From: Microcebus murinus
Taxonomy: Eukaryota > Chordata > Mammalia > Primates > Cheirogaleidae
DNA length: 64,000 nucleotides
Direction of reading: 5' to 3'
Assembly (NCBI RefSeq): GCF_040939455.1
Contig: NC_134108.1
Location: forward strand, 54,451,501 to 54,515,500
Shown here in pieces: positions 11,054 to 21,040 of this stretch (positions are counted from its first letter, which is position 1; each line of letters starts with the position of its first letter). The position numbers were made by a program, and so were the translations under genes. The notes below the pieces were generated by a model. The model was not told where the DNA came from, did no database searches, and saw only the letters and a list, made by a program, of their open reading frames with translations.

Positions 11054-11954
11054 TATAGTAAAGAAATCCAACATAATGTAAATCTTTAATCAAAATAAGT
11101 TTCAAAATAATTATGATATTGAAAATATAAATAATATCACCTTCAACTTTATGTATTTTCAATTATAATCCCTAAGAAACTATGCCATTATTGTTCTTCA
11201 TATTGTGTTTTGTATTGTGGGAGAAATACCTACTAACATTTTTGTAGTTTACTGTGAGGAAAAACCGTTCATTATGTGTTTTCTGAAAATGCAAACTAAA
11301 TTATACTACAGGAGATATAAAATTATGTCATCTACGTGTAAATTGGTTTTAGAACCTGAGGAAGGAATGAATTTTGTATATATTGTGTTAAGATACTATC
11401 ATAGTATCTAATGGATTTGATTTTATTATGTACAATATAAACATTTTTTTGCAGACACTAAATTGAACCAAACTACATAATTAATTATTGAATCTCTTTA
11501 ATTCCTTCACAATACAGTTATAAAAATAGTAAATGTTTAATGTTTTATGAAAATTAAAATATACTCTCTCAGCTAATGAAGTCTTTAACCCTCTAGCTAC
11601 TACATAAATGGAGGTTTTAAAATTCAATTATACTTTAAAACCCTTTTAAACTTGAAACAGCTAATGAAACTAGATTGTTTTTACTGCTTTTTGTCTAATC
11701 TGAAAGGGCATTGCCATTGATAATTTCTTGTAAAGATTGTTACCAAACCTTAAAAAGGTTCCAACCCAGGTCTTATACTTGCCGTACAAAGAGCCAATTA
11801 TTGAGACAATGAGGATTGCCAAGGACAAAAATAATTTTAATTCAAAAAACATCGGTTGAGAGAATGGGAAAAGTACTCACAAATTCATCTCACTACCAAC
11901 TAAGAACAAAGGATTTTATAGGGGGCTGTGGAATGCAAGTCAGGTTGCCTGGGG

Positions 11955-11982
11955 TTATTATTATTATTATTATTATTATTTA
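11955..11982. repeat. (ATT)n triplet microsatellite
   Basis: About nine uninterrupted ATT units directly next to the 3' end of the minus-strand L1 starting at 11985. It probably grew from that element's poly(A) tail. Confidence 0.8.
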
Positions 11983-11984
11983 GG

Positions 11985-12728
11985 GCATAGAAGTGTTTTT
12001 TGGTACCTGGATGAATTGTATAGTGGTTAAGTCAGGGCTTAGAGTGGACTCATCAACAGAATAGTGTACATTCTACCCAATACGTCATTTTTGATCTTTC
12101 ACTCCCAACTCACCCTCCTCTTTTCTTATCTTCCAATACCACTTTATGACTATATATACCTCGTGTTTAGCTCCCACGTATAAGTGAGAACATATGGTAT
12201 TTGTTTTTATCTTCCTGATATACCTCAGTATAATGGTCTCCAGCTCCATCAAATTACTGCAAAATATATTATTTCATCCCTTTTTATGGCTATTACTCCA
12301 TGGTAATATATACCACATTTTCCTATTCACTCATTAGTTTTTGGATACTTACGTTGATTTAATATCTTTGCTATTGAGACTTGTACCCCCTTAAACTTTC
12401 AGGGGTAGCTGTATTTTTTGACATAATGACTTCTTTTCCTTTGGTAGATACCCAGTGGTGAGATTGCTGGATTGAATGAATTATGAGTCTACTTTTAGTT
12501 CCTTCAGAAGTCTCCATACAGTTTTCCATAAAGGATGCACTCATTTGCATTCCCACCAACAGTGTATAAGGCTTTCATTTTTACCACATCCATGCCAACA
12601 TCTGTTGCTTTGACATATTAATAACAGTGGCAGGGGTAAGTTGGTATCTCACTGTGGTATAATTTGCATTCTCTGATGATTAGTGATATTGAGCAATTTT
12701 CATGTGTTTCCTGGCCATTTGTATATCT
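11985..12728 (-). mobile_element. LINE-1 3' part, primate L1P-like
   Basis: Reverse-strand L1 with a distinctive 3' UTR (GGTACCTGGATGAATTGTAT on the plus strand, then the complement of a CTACCCAATA-type motif), then the ORF2 C-terminal region up to about 12728. This 3' UTR differs from the lineage-specific L1 group elsewhere in the window and resembles early-primate L1P elements. The element stops where a younger L1 begins, and its missing 5' continuation is not found beyond that younger copy. Confidence 0.8.
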
Positions 12729-13459
12729 TCTTTTTTTTTTTTTATTTCAGCATATTACAGGAGTACAAATGTTTAGGTTACATATATTGCCTTTGCTCCA
12801 CCTAAGTCAGAGCTTCAAGCATGTCCATCCCCCAGACAGCATGCACTGCACCTGTTAGGTATGAGTTTACCTATCTCCTCCTCCACACTCCTACCTGCCT
12901 GATCCCTGATGAATGTTACTTTCCATATGTGCACATAAGCATTGATCGATTAGTACCAATTTAATGGTGAGTACATATGCTGTTTCTTTTCCCATTCTTG
13001 TGATACTTCACTTAGATGAATGGGCTCCAGCTGCATCCAGGATAATACAAGAGGAAGGACACCATTTTCTTTAATTGCTGAGTAGTATTCTATGGTATAC
13101 ATATACCACATTTTATTAATCCACTCATGTATTGATAGGCATTTGGGTTGTTTCCACACTTTTGCAACTGTGAATTGTGCTGCTATAAACATTTGAGTAC
13201 AGATACCTTTTTTAAAGACCACCTTTTTCCTTTCCTTTTTTTTTTTCCTGGTAAATAATCAGCAGTAGGATTGCTGGAAAAAATTGTAGTTCTACTTTTA
13301 GTTCTTTGAGTTATCTCCATACTACTTTCCATAGAGACTGTACTAGTTTGAAGTCCCAGCAGCCGTGTATGAGTGTTCCTATCTTTCCACATCCATGCCG
13401 ATATTTGTTGTTTTGGGACTTTTTAATAAAAGCCATTCCCACTGGAGTTAAGTGATATC
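12729..13459 (-). mobile_element. Younger LINE-1 3' part, 5'-truncated
   Basis: A T run at 12730-12743 (tail complement) leads into the lineage-specific L1 3' UTR and the last ORF2 codons. Minus-strand open pieces at 12950-13222, 13183-13392 and 13311-13517 are successive fragments of one ORF2 C-terminus broken by frameshifts; they show the [21 protein letters not shown] end. The 5' edge is at about 13459. Confidence 0.87.
12950..13392 (-). pseudogene. LINE-1 ORF2 C-terminal remnant, frameshifted
   Basis: Two overlapping minus-strand frames (12950-13222 and 13183-13392) together spell the C-terminal ORF2 segment, ending with the usual SPLNWY-type terminus and a stop at 12950. A poly-T/poly-A slippage zone near 13205-13250 causes the frame change. 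No function is left. Confidence 0.75.
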
Positions 13460-13559
13460 TTTTTAAAATATTCCTGTCAGCTTGTGTTCTAGTCAGGTTA
13501 TTCATAGAAACTAACATTATAAATAATTATTCATAGAGACTAACAATAAACTATCAGAC

Positions 13560-15120
13560 AAAACTATAAGGTAATTCACCAGATCACCTCAGCCATATCC
13601 AATATGATAAAGATTATACAGAAATTGGAGCAGGCCAAAGGTGATTGGTAGGACATAATACATTGGGCTAATGCTTCATTTTAAAATTTTACCTAGAGTC
13701 CAGTCTGGCAAAATTTGTACTGTCTAAGAATAGTATACAATAGTTAAGTGTTTTCAACAGGTGTATTTAATTTGCCTGCCTACTATCTTAATCTAGTGCA
13801 GTGGGGCTTAGACTTGCTAAACTTCAAAAATAAGGTGATATACTACAATGCTGATATGATAATTCTTTAGAGGAAGAATTGAACTATTTAACAACTGAGT
13901 TACCCATTTACCACTAAAGAGTGGCTCATTCATCCAGTTAAATTCAAGGTCCAACCCAGTTTGTGAAATGTTTGCTAACTATCAGGACAGAAGTAAGTAG
14001 AAAAATCCCTTAAAATATGAGAAATAAATTATTATTTCTTATTGACAGTGCCACTAAACAGGAAGCCCAGAGACTGATAGAACTGTTTGTGTTTGGACAA
14101 AATCCATTGCCCATTTAGAAATACCATTGATCTCTATTCACAAACTCACCAGAAAGAAATGTGAATTTGATTGGGACTTTGAGCATAAACAGGCTTCGCG
14201 AAATGCTTCATAAAGGTTTATGGCCTAGGCATTCCCACTGGGATCTTATGACCTGATTGCTCAGATGATTTTTAAAGTGACTGCAACAAGAAAGCACAAC
14301 AGGAGCTTATGGTAGAAACTGAATAATACAACTCAGCAGAGACCACTGGGATTTTAGATTCAAAAGCTGTCTGATGCAGCCATTCATTATAGTCCTTTGA
14401 AAGGTAATTGCCAGCTTTTAAATGAACATTTATAGAAAATGCCCCCACCCTGGCAGTACATAAAATAATCCTGAGACAGGTAATACTTGTAGAGTGTTGA
14501 AACATTCAGATGCAGAAGGAGCTGCTCAGAAGACCACATTGATAAAATCAATATTCAAGATAATGAAACATAGAGAAGAACAGGGTGAATTCACTACATA
14601 CATGAACAGATTGCCTAAAAGACCATGAATTCATCCCTCTGAGGGTCTTCCTGCTCATTGTTCTATTTCCAATTCCTGTAATCATCTCCTAGCCAAGACA
14701 AAACAAGCTGCTTGATTCTCTGATGGGAGTTTCCAGATGGAGGTTTACCTTGTTTTTGTGAAATTGGCTTTGAAGTATCCAGCAAATCGTAAAACTCTCA
14801 TAGAAGAAAGCAAAGTCAAATTACCACAAAGAGCAGAACTGTGGACTATTTATTTAGGGATGGAGTAGGTATTACATTTGTATTCCCAGGGCAGTGTTTG
14901 AATGTTTATATAATATTGTCCCTGAGCCAACAGTATTGTAGAAAGATGCAATAGTCAGGCAAATGGGCCTAAGGTAATCAGACAAATTTTAAAAAATTCA
15001 TCTGTGGTACTCATGTTATGAAATTTAGAGGAAAGTGGATTTCACTGAAATATTAAAGGTAGACCTGGGAGATAGACTGCTGAGAATGCCTTTTGGCTGG
15101 AATTTCTAGTAAATTTCATC
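13560..15120 (+). pseudogene. Endogenous retrovirus pol remnant, ERVL-like (RT and RNase H region)
   Basis: The plus strand translates, across many stops and frameshifts, to a decayed retroviral polymerase. Around 13760-13860 an RT segment ends in a degraded YxDD catalytic box (reads Y-N-A-D, 13844-13855). At 14053-14088 comes TKQEAQRLIELF, the connection start typical of class III (ERVL) pol, then RPLGF at 14340-14354 and a YSP segment soon after. The RNase H-like part is near 14800-14900. The order and spacing of the blocks are right for pol. Its 5' side is cut off by the L1 at 12729-13459. It cannot make protein. The ERVL assignment rests on eye-matching of these motifs. Confidence 0.72.
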
Positions 15121-17432
15121 TAGGCTTTGCTTATCAAATGATAGAAGCAACTGGAAAGAATGCAATTAAAGTCTTGAAATCATAAATTGCCTATCATCTT
15201 GGCCTACTTGAGTATAGCTTAGATGATGAAACATTTAACTACATAATTTTACTTTACTATTTTACCATTCTATTGCCACTAACATACAAAAATTTGACAT
15301 GAAAGCATGATATTACACAGTCATATGATATCCTTTATCACTATGAGAACAGAAATCACACTTAATTAGAATGGACAATTAAAATACCTGCTGCTTGAAC
15401 GGGTGATTTAAAAAGTTTGGAAAGGTTGGGTAAATGTATTAAAAATGATATCTTCACACTAAGTGAAAAAGGAGATAGAGTGTGTTGGGAGCTCCAGTGA
15501 AAATTTTCATTGATAGGAAAGTTGAAATCAGATATGAGGGGTGTTCCAATACATAACTTGGTGTATTTCCCATCTCACCATTTTCTCTCGTTTTTCCTGA
15601 TCTAGTTTCGGTGACACTGTGGTTGCAATTACTTGTATTTGAAAGAGCTATTAACATACAGACGATCATGTAACAAAATATTTGACAGCATGTATTCATT
15701 CCTAAAGGAACTTCATTATGGGCCATAAAGTCACTCGACGTAACCACATTAGGATGAACTGAATGTAGCCTCTTTATCAAATGGAGCGAGAGCTCCATAA
15801 TTTTTCTTACTCTAATATATCTTCCTAGGAACTGATGGTACTGCATGTACAATGTACTAACAATTCAGGCTAGCCAAGCCAAACCACCACTAACACCAAC
15901 AAAACAAAATAAAATAAAAATAATAAGAGTAGTAATGGTGGGTATGGACTAAACAGGTAATAAAAGGAAATCTGGAAGAAATCATGGCGAAAGTGAAAGA
16001 ACTCACAGGTGAGTTGTCACCCCATGGAAGGATGCAACAACGTTATTCCCTAGAGTATGTATCACAGCCAGAAATGAAACTCTTGGTTATCTCTTTCACA
16101 GCTGGAGCTAACAGATGGCTAATGCTGGGAAAGTTACCTCACATCTTTCATATACAGAAGGGAAGCTGGTTTGTCTGCATGAGGACTCCACTTGGATAAT
16201 CTGGAGGAAAGATGTGATTCAGCACCTCCTCATTATTGAACTGACCAATAGTTGACTCAAGGTACTATTTGAGTTATAACTTGTGAAATTGTTGACTTTT
16301 TAAATTTTATTTCAGGTATCCTAAGAGAACTACTACCACTGAATTGTGTAGGTAGGGGGTTGCTTTGCACCTGAGCATTTATTCACTATGGCTGTGAATT
16401 GTGATGACACCTGCTAAGACAGGTACCTGGGTATGGTGTACTTACCCAAATATGTCAGAGCTCAATTTACTTTTTCAAATATATAAAATGGGAATGTATA
16501 AGGAACATTTATAAGGAAAGTTGTTACAGAACTTGCAGAGCCCCAAATAATGTGGCCTGGCCATACAACGATAATGACTCTCTTTTGAAGTTTCTCAGGG
16601 GCGGTTTATAGGAAGCCTCATGGAAAACTGGGGACTCACCCCTTCATTGAAAGGAGACACCTGAGGGAATGAATAACCTAGACAAAGAATCCTTGTTAAT
16701 ATGTCAATAAGTCTAAAAATGATCACTTTCTAGGCATATCAAAGGTATTTAATAGCATAAAATTTCAAGAGTCCTTATCTATAAATATATGTAGTATGGT
16801 ATGTCTGGTCTGTCTTAAATACCTATCCACCCCCCACTCCCCCCCCCAAAAAAAAAACAAATCTGCACATTTTGGGTGTATGTGTCAGGGCTAACTGGAT
16901 GGTAAAAGTAGGCACTTAAGCTGAATAATTAGTGGAATGGCAAATGGAATCAAATTCAATGGCTTCATTTGTGCCAGTGTTTTTCTATACATTGCTCAAA
17001 TTTCTCCTGTTAAGCTAAAACAAAAAGGAATCCTAGGACAGGAGAAAAATAACTTTTTTGGAACTCCATCTGGAAGTTTCTTGATCCTTAGGAAAAGAAT
17101 GTTTCCTTCATTTCTAAGGCATGCCTTATCATTTGAATCATTCCTGAAGATTGCTGTCAGGTAAGATTGATGATTTCTATTGAGGCTGCTTTGACAATCC
17201 AGCCATCTGAGTTAACACAAAACTGATATCATAAAGTGAATACCTTAAAATCTAACTCAAGAAAAAATGTATAAATATGTAAAACTCAATTAGAAGTATA
17301 TATTTATTAATAGAATTTAATGAAGAGGTGAACCTGTAAGTGAGAAAATGAATTAGTATCTTAAAATATACCCAATAACATATACACAAACAACACAAAA
17401 AAGGACCAGTCTCTCTTATGAAAAATAAGAAA
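15121..17432 (+). other. Probable ERV internal sequence downstream of pol, not resolved
   Basis: Lies between the pol remnant and a recognisable LTR, so is most simply the 3' internal part of the same provirus (integrase and, in ERVL, a dUTPase region), but I cannot read clear domains in it. It contains a minus-strand open frame of 132 codons (15454-15852) and a plus-strand one of 71 codons (15984-16199), neither recognisable. An A-rich AAAACAAAATAAAATAAAAA tract at about 15900-15925 could mark the tail of an unrelated insert. C-rich tracts lie at 16826-16848. Confidence 0.4.
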
Positions 17433-17573
17433 TGTTAGGTAGTGAGGGATTCCAGTTCTCTTAGTAATGAAAGTGGGTGCTGTTGTGGTCCACCCCCCAA
17501 AAAATGGGCTGTCAGTGAGGCTCATGGAAGATCCTCATGCACAGTAAATTCAGGCTGTATAACTCCTAACTGT

Positions 17574-17638
17574 CCAATCAAAGTGGTTCCACGGTAATGT
17601 TTGAAGTATGGGGAGTTTCCTATCCAGATGCTATAAAA
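17574..17638 (+). promoter_or_regulatory. LTR core promoter: CCAAT and TATA boxes
   Basis: CCAAT at 17574-17578 and TATAAAA at 17632-17638 are spaced 54 bases apart, normal for an LTR U3 promoter. Activity today is unknown. Confidence 0.55.
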
Positions 17639-17736
17639 GACCCAAACCATAACCAAGGTCTCCTGCTATGACATGGGGTCTGGTTGTCATCTGTGGCATA
17701 TGTCTCTTGGTCTATAATCCTATCTTACTCCCCCTC

Positions 17737-17742
17737 AATAAA
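17737..17742 (+). terminator. LTR polyadenylation signal AATAAA
   Basis: A perfect AATAAA hexamer downstream of the TATA box in the position expected for the R region, followed by C/T-rich sequence. Confidence 0.6.
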
Positions 17743-17974
17743 TTTCACCTCATGCTTGCCTTACTTTGGCCCATCTGAGCATTCTTCAGCCATGAGCACA
17801 CCAAGAACTGAGAACACAGAATGAGATTGCCAAATTCAACAGAAATATTCTCCAATAAACATAACAACAAAAAGAAAATAATAAAACAATTTCAATTAAG
17901 GTAAAATTAAAACTCCTTAAAATATTAGCAAGCTCATGTAATCAATATTAAAAATGCACATACATGCAAAGAGA

Positions 17975-18260
17975 AACATACATCATGCTTCATCATGAAT
18001 CATTGGCTAAGTAAGTTCTATCAGTGAAATGAAAAAGTTGGTTTCACATTAGAAAATATATTAATTCAAGGTAGCATATTAATAAATTAATAAGAAATTA
18101 TATAATCAATGACTACATCAGAGGTCTAAATTGCTTTAATAAATTAAACATCCATTTTATAAAAATAACTCTCATAAAATTAGGGACGGAAGTGCATCTA
18201 TAAAAACAAAATGAAAAAAACAGTACATAAAAGAAAGGGCAGGAAAAAAACACAGCCAAC
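17975..18260 (+). mobile_element. Old LINE-1 ORF2, first part (host of a nested insertion)
   Basis: A degraded sense ORF2 segment from within and after the reverse transcriptase: phrases such as CATCCATTTTATAAAAATAA and CTCTCATAAAATTAGGGAC match, in order, ORF2 before the active-site region. It ends in CACAGCCAAC (18251-18260), which is repeated at 19821-19830 where the same ORF2 resumes. That places the young L1 between them. Confidence 0.75.
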
Positions 18261-18415
18261 ATAGAAAAAATGACGGAGTAGGGGTGCCCTCCTGGCTACT
18301 CCGCCATTTTTTCTATGTTGGCTGTATTTTTTTCCTGCCCTTTCTTTTATATACTGTTTTTTTTCATTTTGTTTTTATAGATGCACTTCCATCCCTAATT
18401 TTATGAGAGTTATTT
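18163..18415. repeat. 119/120-bp fold-back inverted repeat at the 5' side of a young LINE-1
   Basis: The left arm 18163-18281 and right arm 18296-18415 are reverse complements with, by my count, four substitutions and one 1-bp length difference (about 96% identity), separated by a 14-base spacer 18282-18295. The left arm is old L1 host DNA (18163-18260, including the target-site duplication) plus the first 21 bases of the inserted element (18261-18281). The right arm is the same in reverse and then joins ORF2 of the inserted L1 at 18416. The arm mismatches argue against a recent assembly or amplification artefact. Confidence 0.9.
18261..18295 (+). mobile_element. Probable 5' UTR start of the young LINE-1
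   Basis: Directly after the 5' target-site duplication come ATAGAAAAAATGACGGAGTA and a GGGGTGCCCTCC stretch. The AAAATGRCGG core (AAAATGGCGG in the other arm) resembles the YY1-type site that opens many mammalian L1 5' UTRs. If so, the insert kept its true 5' end although almost all of the 5' UTR, ORF1 and the first two thirds of ORF2 are missing. Confidence 0.5.
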
Positions 18416-18744
18416 AAACAATCTGGTATTGGCACAAAAATAGGAATATTGACCAGTGGAACAGATGTGAGAACCCTGATATAAAACCATCCTCATATAG
18501 CCATCTAATCTTTGACAAAGCAGACAAAAACATATGCTGGGGGAAAGAATCCCTTTTCAATAAATGGTGCTGGGAAAACTGGATAGCCACCTGTAGAAGG
18601 CTGAAGCAGGACCCACACCTTTCACCTCTCACAAAAATCAACTCATGCTGGATAACAGACTTAAACCTAAGGTATGAAACTATTAGAATTCTAGAGGAAA
18701 ATGTTGGAAACACTCTCCTAGACATCGGCCTAGGCAAAGAGTTT

Positions 18745-19601
18745 ATGAAGAAGTCCCCAAACGCAATCAAAGCAGCAACAAAAATAAATAAAAGGGACAT
18801 GATGAAACTAAAAAGCTTCTGCACAGCCAAAGAAACAGTCATGAAAGTAAACAGACAACCTACAGAATGGGAGAAAATTTTTGCATCCTATGCATCCGAT
18901 AAAGGGCTGATAACTAGAATATACTTAGAACTCACGAAAATCAGTAAGAAAAGATCAAATAACCCTATTAAAAAGTGGGCAAAGGACTTGAACAGAAACT
19001 TTTCTAAAGAAGACAGAAGAATGGCCAACAAACATATGAAAAAATGCTCATCATCTCTAATCATCAGGGAAATGCAAATCAAAACCACAATGAGATATCA
19101 CTTAACTCCAGTGAGAATGGCCTTTATCAAAAAGTCTCCAAATAACAAATGTTGGCGTGGATGTGGAGAGAGAGGAACACTCCTACAGTGCTGGTGGGAC
19201 TGCAAACTAGTTCAACCTCTGTGGAAAGCAATATGGAGATACCTTAAAGTGATACAAGTGGATCTACCCTTTGATCCAGCAATCCCATTACTGGGCATCT
19301 ACCCAAAAGATCCAATGACACTCTACGAAAAAGACACTTGCACTCAAATGTTTATAGCAGCACAATTCATAATTGCAAGGCTGTGGAAACAGCCCAAGTG
19401 CCCATCAATCCAAGAATGGATTAATAAAATAATAAAATGTGGTATATGTATACCATGGAGTACTATTCAGCTCTAAGAAACAATGGTGACATAGCAAGTC
19501 TTATATTTTCCTGGTTAGAGCTGGAACCCATACTACTAAGTGAAGTATCCCAAGAATGGAAAAACAAGCACCACATATACTCACCAGGAAACTGGTATTA
19601 A
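18745..19601 (+). pseudogene. LINE-1 ORF2 protein C-terminal fragment (reverse transcriptase/endonuclease protein)
   Basis: An open stretch of 243 codons (18745-19476) gives the ORF2 C-terminal domain; the first Met is internal to ORF2 and not a real start. The C-terminal cysteine motif is present ([18 protein letters not shown], near 19152-19205), but the usual histidine position holds glutamine. Near the end, a perfect 8-bp tandem duplication AATAAAAT (19423-19430 and 19431-19438) shifts the frame; in the shifted frame the normal ORF2 ending continues to ...SPGNWY and the stop at 19599-19601. Endonuclease and reverse transcriptase domains are missing, so the fragment has no enzymatic activity. 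Confidence 0.9.
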
Positions 19602-19642
19602 CTGAGTAGCACCTAAGTGGACACATAGGTGCTACAGTAATA

Positions 19643-19670
19643 GGGTATTGGGGAGGCGGAGGGGAGAGGG
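19643..19670 (+). repeat. G-rich polypurine tract of the LINE-1 3' UTR (G4-capable)
   Basis: Four runs of three or more G (19643-19645, 19650-19653, 19661-19664, 19668-19670) separated by short loops. L1 3' UTRs of many mammals carry such a tract. Confidence 0.7.
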
Positions 19671-19820
19671 AGGCAGGTATATACATACATAATGAGTGAC
19701 ATGTGTACCATCTGAGGGATGGTCATGCTGGAATCTCAGACTTGTGGGGGGTGTGGGGAAAGGGCATTTATTGAAACCTTAAAATCTGTACCCCCATAAT
19801 ATGCCGAAATAAAAAAAAAA

Positions 19821-20200
19821 CACAGCCAACAAATTATGATAAAAGGATTAAAAAGTTTCCTTATAAGAATGGGAATGGATCAAAAATATTCACATTGCCA
19901 TTTTTTTTATATGATACAGGTAGCCCTAGCCAGTAGTATAAGGTAAGAAAAAATGAAAAGTTGTAAGAATAGGAAATAAAGAAGCAAGGCTGTTATGATT
20001 TGTGGATGATGGAATTGTATAAGTTGAAAATTAAAAAGAGCCTACAGAATATTACCATTTCTACAAAGGGGACACTTTAGGAAGTTTGCTAGATATACAA
20101 TCTGTAGGCAGTAATCAAATCTCTCAGCAACTTAGTAAATGGAATTTTTAAAAAAACATTTAAATATCACAAAATATCAACCATCATATAATAAATCTAG
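19821..20200 (+). mobile_element. Old LINE-1 ORF2, continuation after the nested insertion
   Basis: Begins with the second copy of CACAGCCAAC and carries on the degraded ORF2 of 17975-18260, including the region of the reverse transcriptase motif (TTATGATTTGTGGATGATGG, 19993-20012). It is heavily mutated and fades into AT-rich DNA near 20200. Confidence 0.7.
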
Positions 20201-20439
20201 GCAAATGTTGTATACTTGATTGACATAAACCTGAAGATGTTTGGCAGTATAATAATTATGTTTTATATATAAATTTAATTTATATAAATATAATAAATTA
20301 TGCACAAATATATAAATATATAAACAATAAATGTATAAATTATGATTACCTAATGGCAGTAATATAATTTAAACTCACATTACATTTTGGAGAACACAGT
20401 GATAATACAGCAAATTTGAGACCCGAACATTGCCACACA
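20201..20439. other. AT-rich low-complexity stretch
   Basis: TATAAATTTAATTTATATAAATATA-like low-complexity sequence around 20250-20350; nothing else seen. Confidence 0.6.
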
Positions 20440-21040
20440 GCAGTTCCACTGTTGGTTCTGATCTAGAGGGCCATTGTACATATGAGAAAGATGTAACTAA
20501 GTTTGCTCTGTAGAACACAAATTATAAAAATGAAACATGCTGATAAAACCTGTTCTTAAGTAATATAAAGAATTTATAAATTACCTATAAGAAGGATTAC
20601 TATGTAACAATTAAAGTGAATATTATAGATGCACATGCTATATAGAAAGAGAAAGAGAAGGGAAGAAAGAGAAAGTCCTAGAAGTATAATTTTATAAAAA
20701 TAATTGAAAAACATGATTTTACATTGTATACAAATTATTTAATGTTTAAATATGCATAACAAAATAGTATTTCTGTACGGATTAAAATATATTATATATA
20801 ATAACATTATAAATACCCATAGGATGGATATCCACCATTTCAGGTAATGATTCCTTCTTGTGAGAATGAGTGAAGAGCAGAAGTGGTGGGTGGCAAGTTT
20901 TTAGTAGTGTTTGTAATATTTTACTATTTAAAGATACTGAGAGGAAGAAATGAAGCAAATATGTCCAAATCATTTTAGTGGAGGGTATATTTGCATCCAT
21001 CATATTATATTTTGCCTTTTTCATTATTTGAAATAGTTTT
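20440..21040 (+). mobile_element. Probable ancient LINE-1 3' region (L1M/HAL1-like)
   Basis: Weak but ordered similarity to old L1M or HAL1 3' ends: a region of AGAAGTATAATTTTATAAAA type, a GGTAATGATTCCTTCTTGTG block followed by AGTGGTGGGTGGCAAG, then a TGTAATATTTTACTATTTAAAG segment split around 20910-20932. It could be the far end of the same old L1 as 17975-20200. The call is tentative. Confidence 0.4.

Larger units (their letters stand above)
9756..11984. other. Unassigned AT-rich stretch with TA/CA and ATT microsatellites
   Basis: No repeat family or gene recognised. It contains an AT repeat at about 10013-10036, a compound TA/CA tract at about 10968-11053 (which gives rise to a spurious minus-strand open frame 10953-11162) and an ATT triplet repeat at 11955-11982 that abuts the next L1. 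Confidence 0.5.
17433..17819 (+). mobile_element. Solo or 3' LTR of an endogenous retrovirus
   Basis: About 387 bp with LTR anatomy: starts TGTTAGG just after a purine-rich AAAAATAAGAAA (possible polypurine tract), has CCAAT at 17574-17578, TATAAAA at 17632-17638, AATAAA at 17737-17742 about 105 bases further on, and ends near ...GAACACA. Transcription would run left to right, the same direction as the pol remnant upstream, so it is probably that provirus's 3' LTR. No matching 5' LTR is in the window; that side is replaced by L1. Exact ends are uncertain because I cannot find a clear target-site duplication. Confidence 0.7.
18416..19820 (+). mobile_element. Young LINE-1 3' part: ORF2 C-terminus, 3' UTR, poly(A)
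   Basis: The best-preserved L1 in the window. It starts inside ORF2 (CTGGTATTGGCACAAAAATA), runs through ORF2 to the stop at 19599-19601, then a G-rich 3' UTR (polypurine tract 19643-19670, capable of forming a G-quadruplex) and an A-tail at 19811-19820. It is flanked by AAAAAAACACAGCCAAC-type repeats at about 18244-18260 and 19814-19830. Its 3' UTR is nearly the same as that of 40865-41758, so both belong to one subfamily. Confidence 0.9.

Noticed and set aside
15984..16199. A 71-codon plus-strand frame as a retained ERV protein piece
   Set aside because: No retroviral motif is readable in it, and neighbouring ERV frames are thoroughly broken; it is kept only as part of the unresolved ERV interior.
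18414..18842. A 142-codon minus-strand frame opposite the L1 ORF2
   Set aside because: It is the antisense shadow of the well-preserved ORF2 C-terminus on the plus strand.
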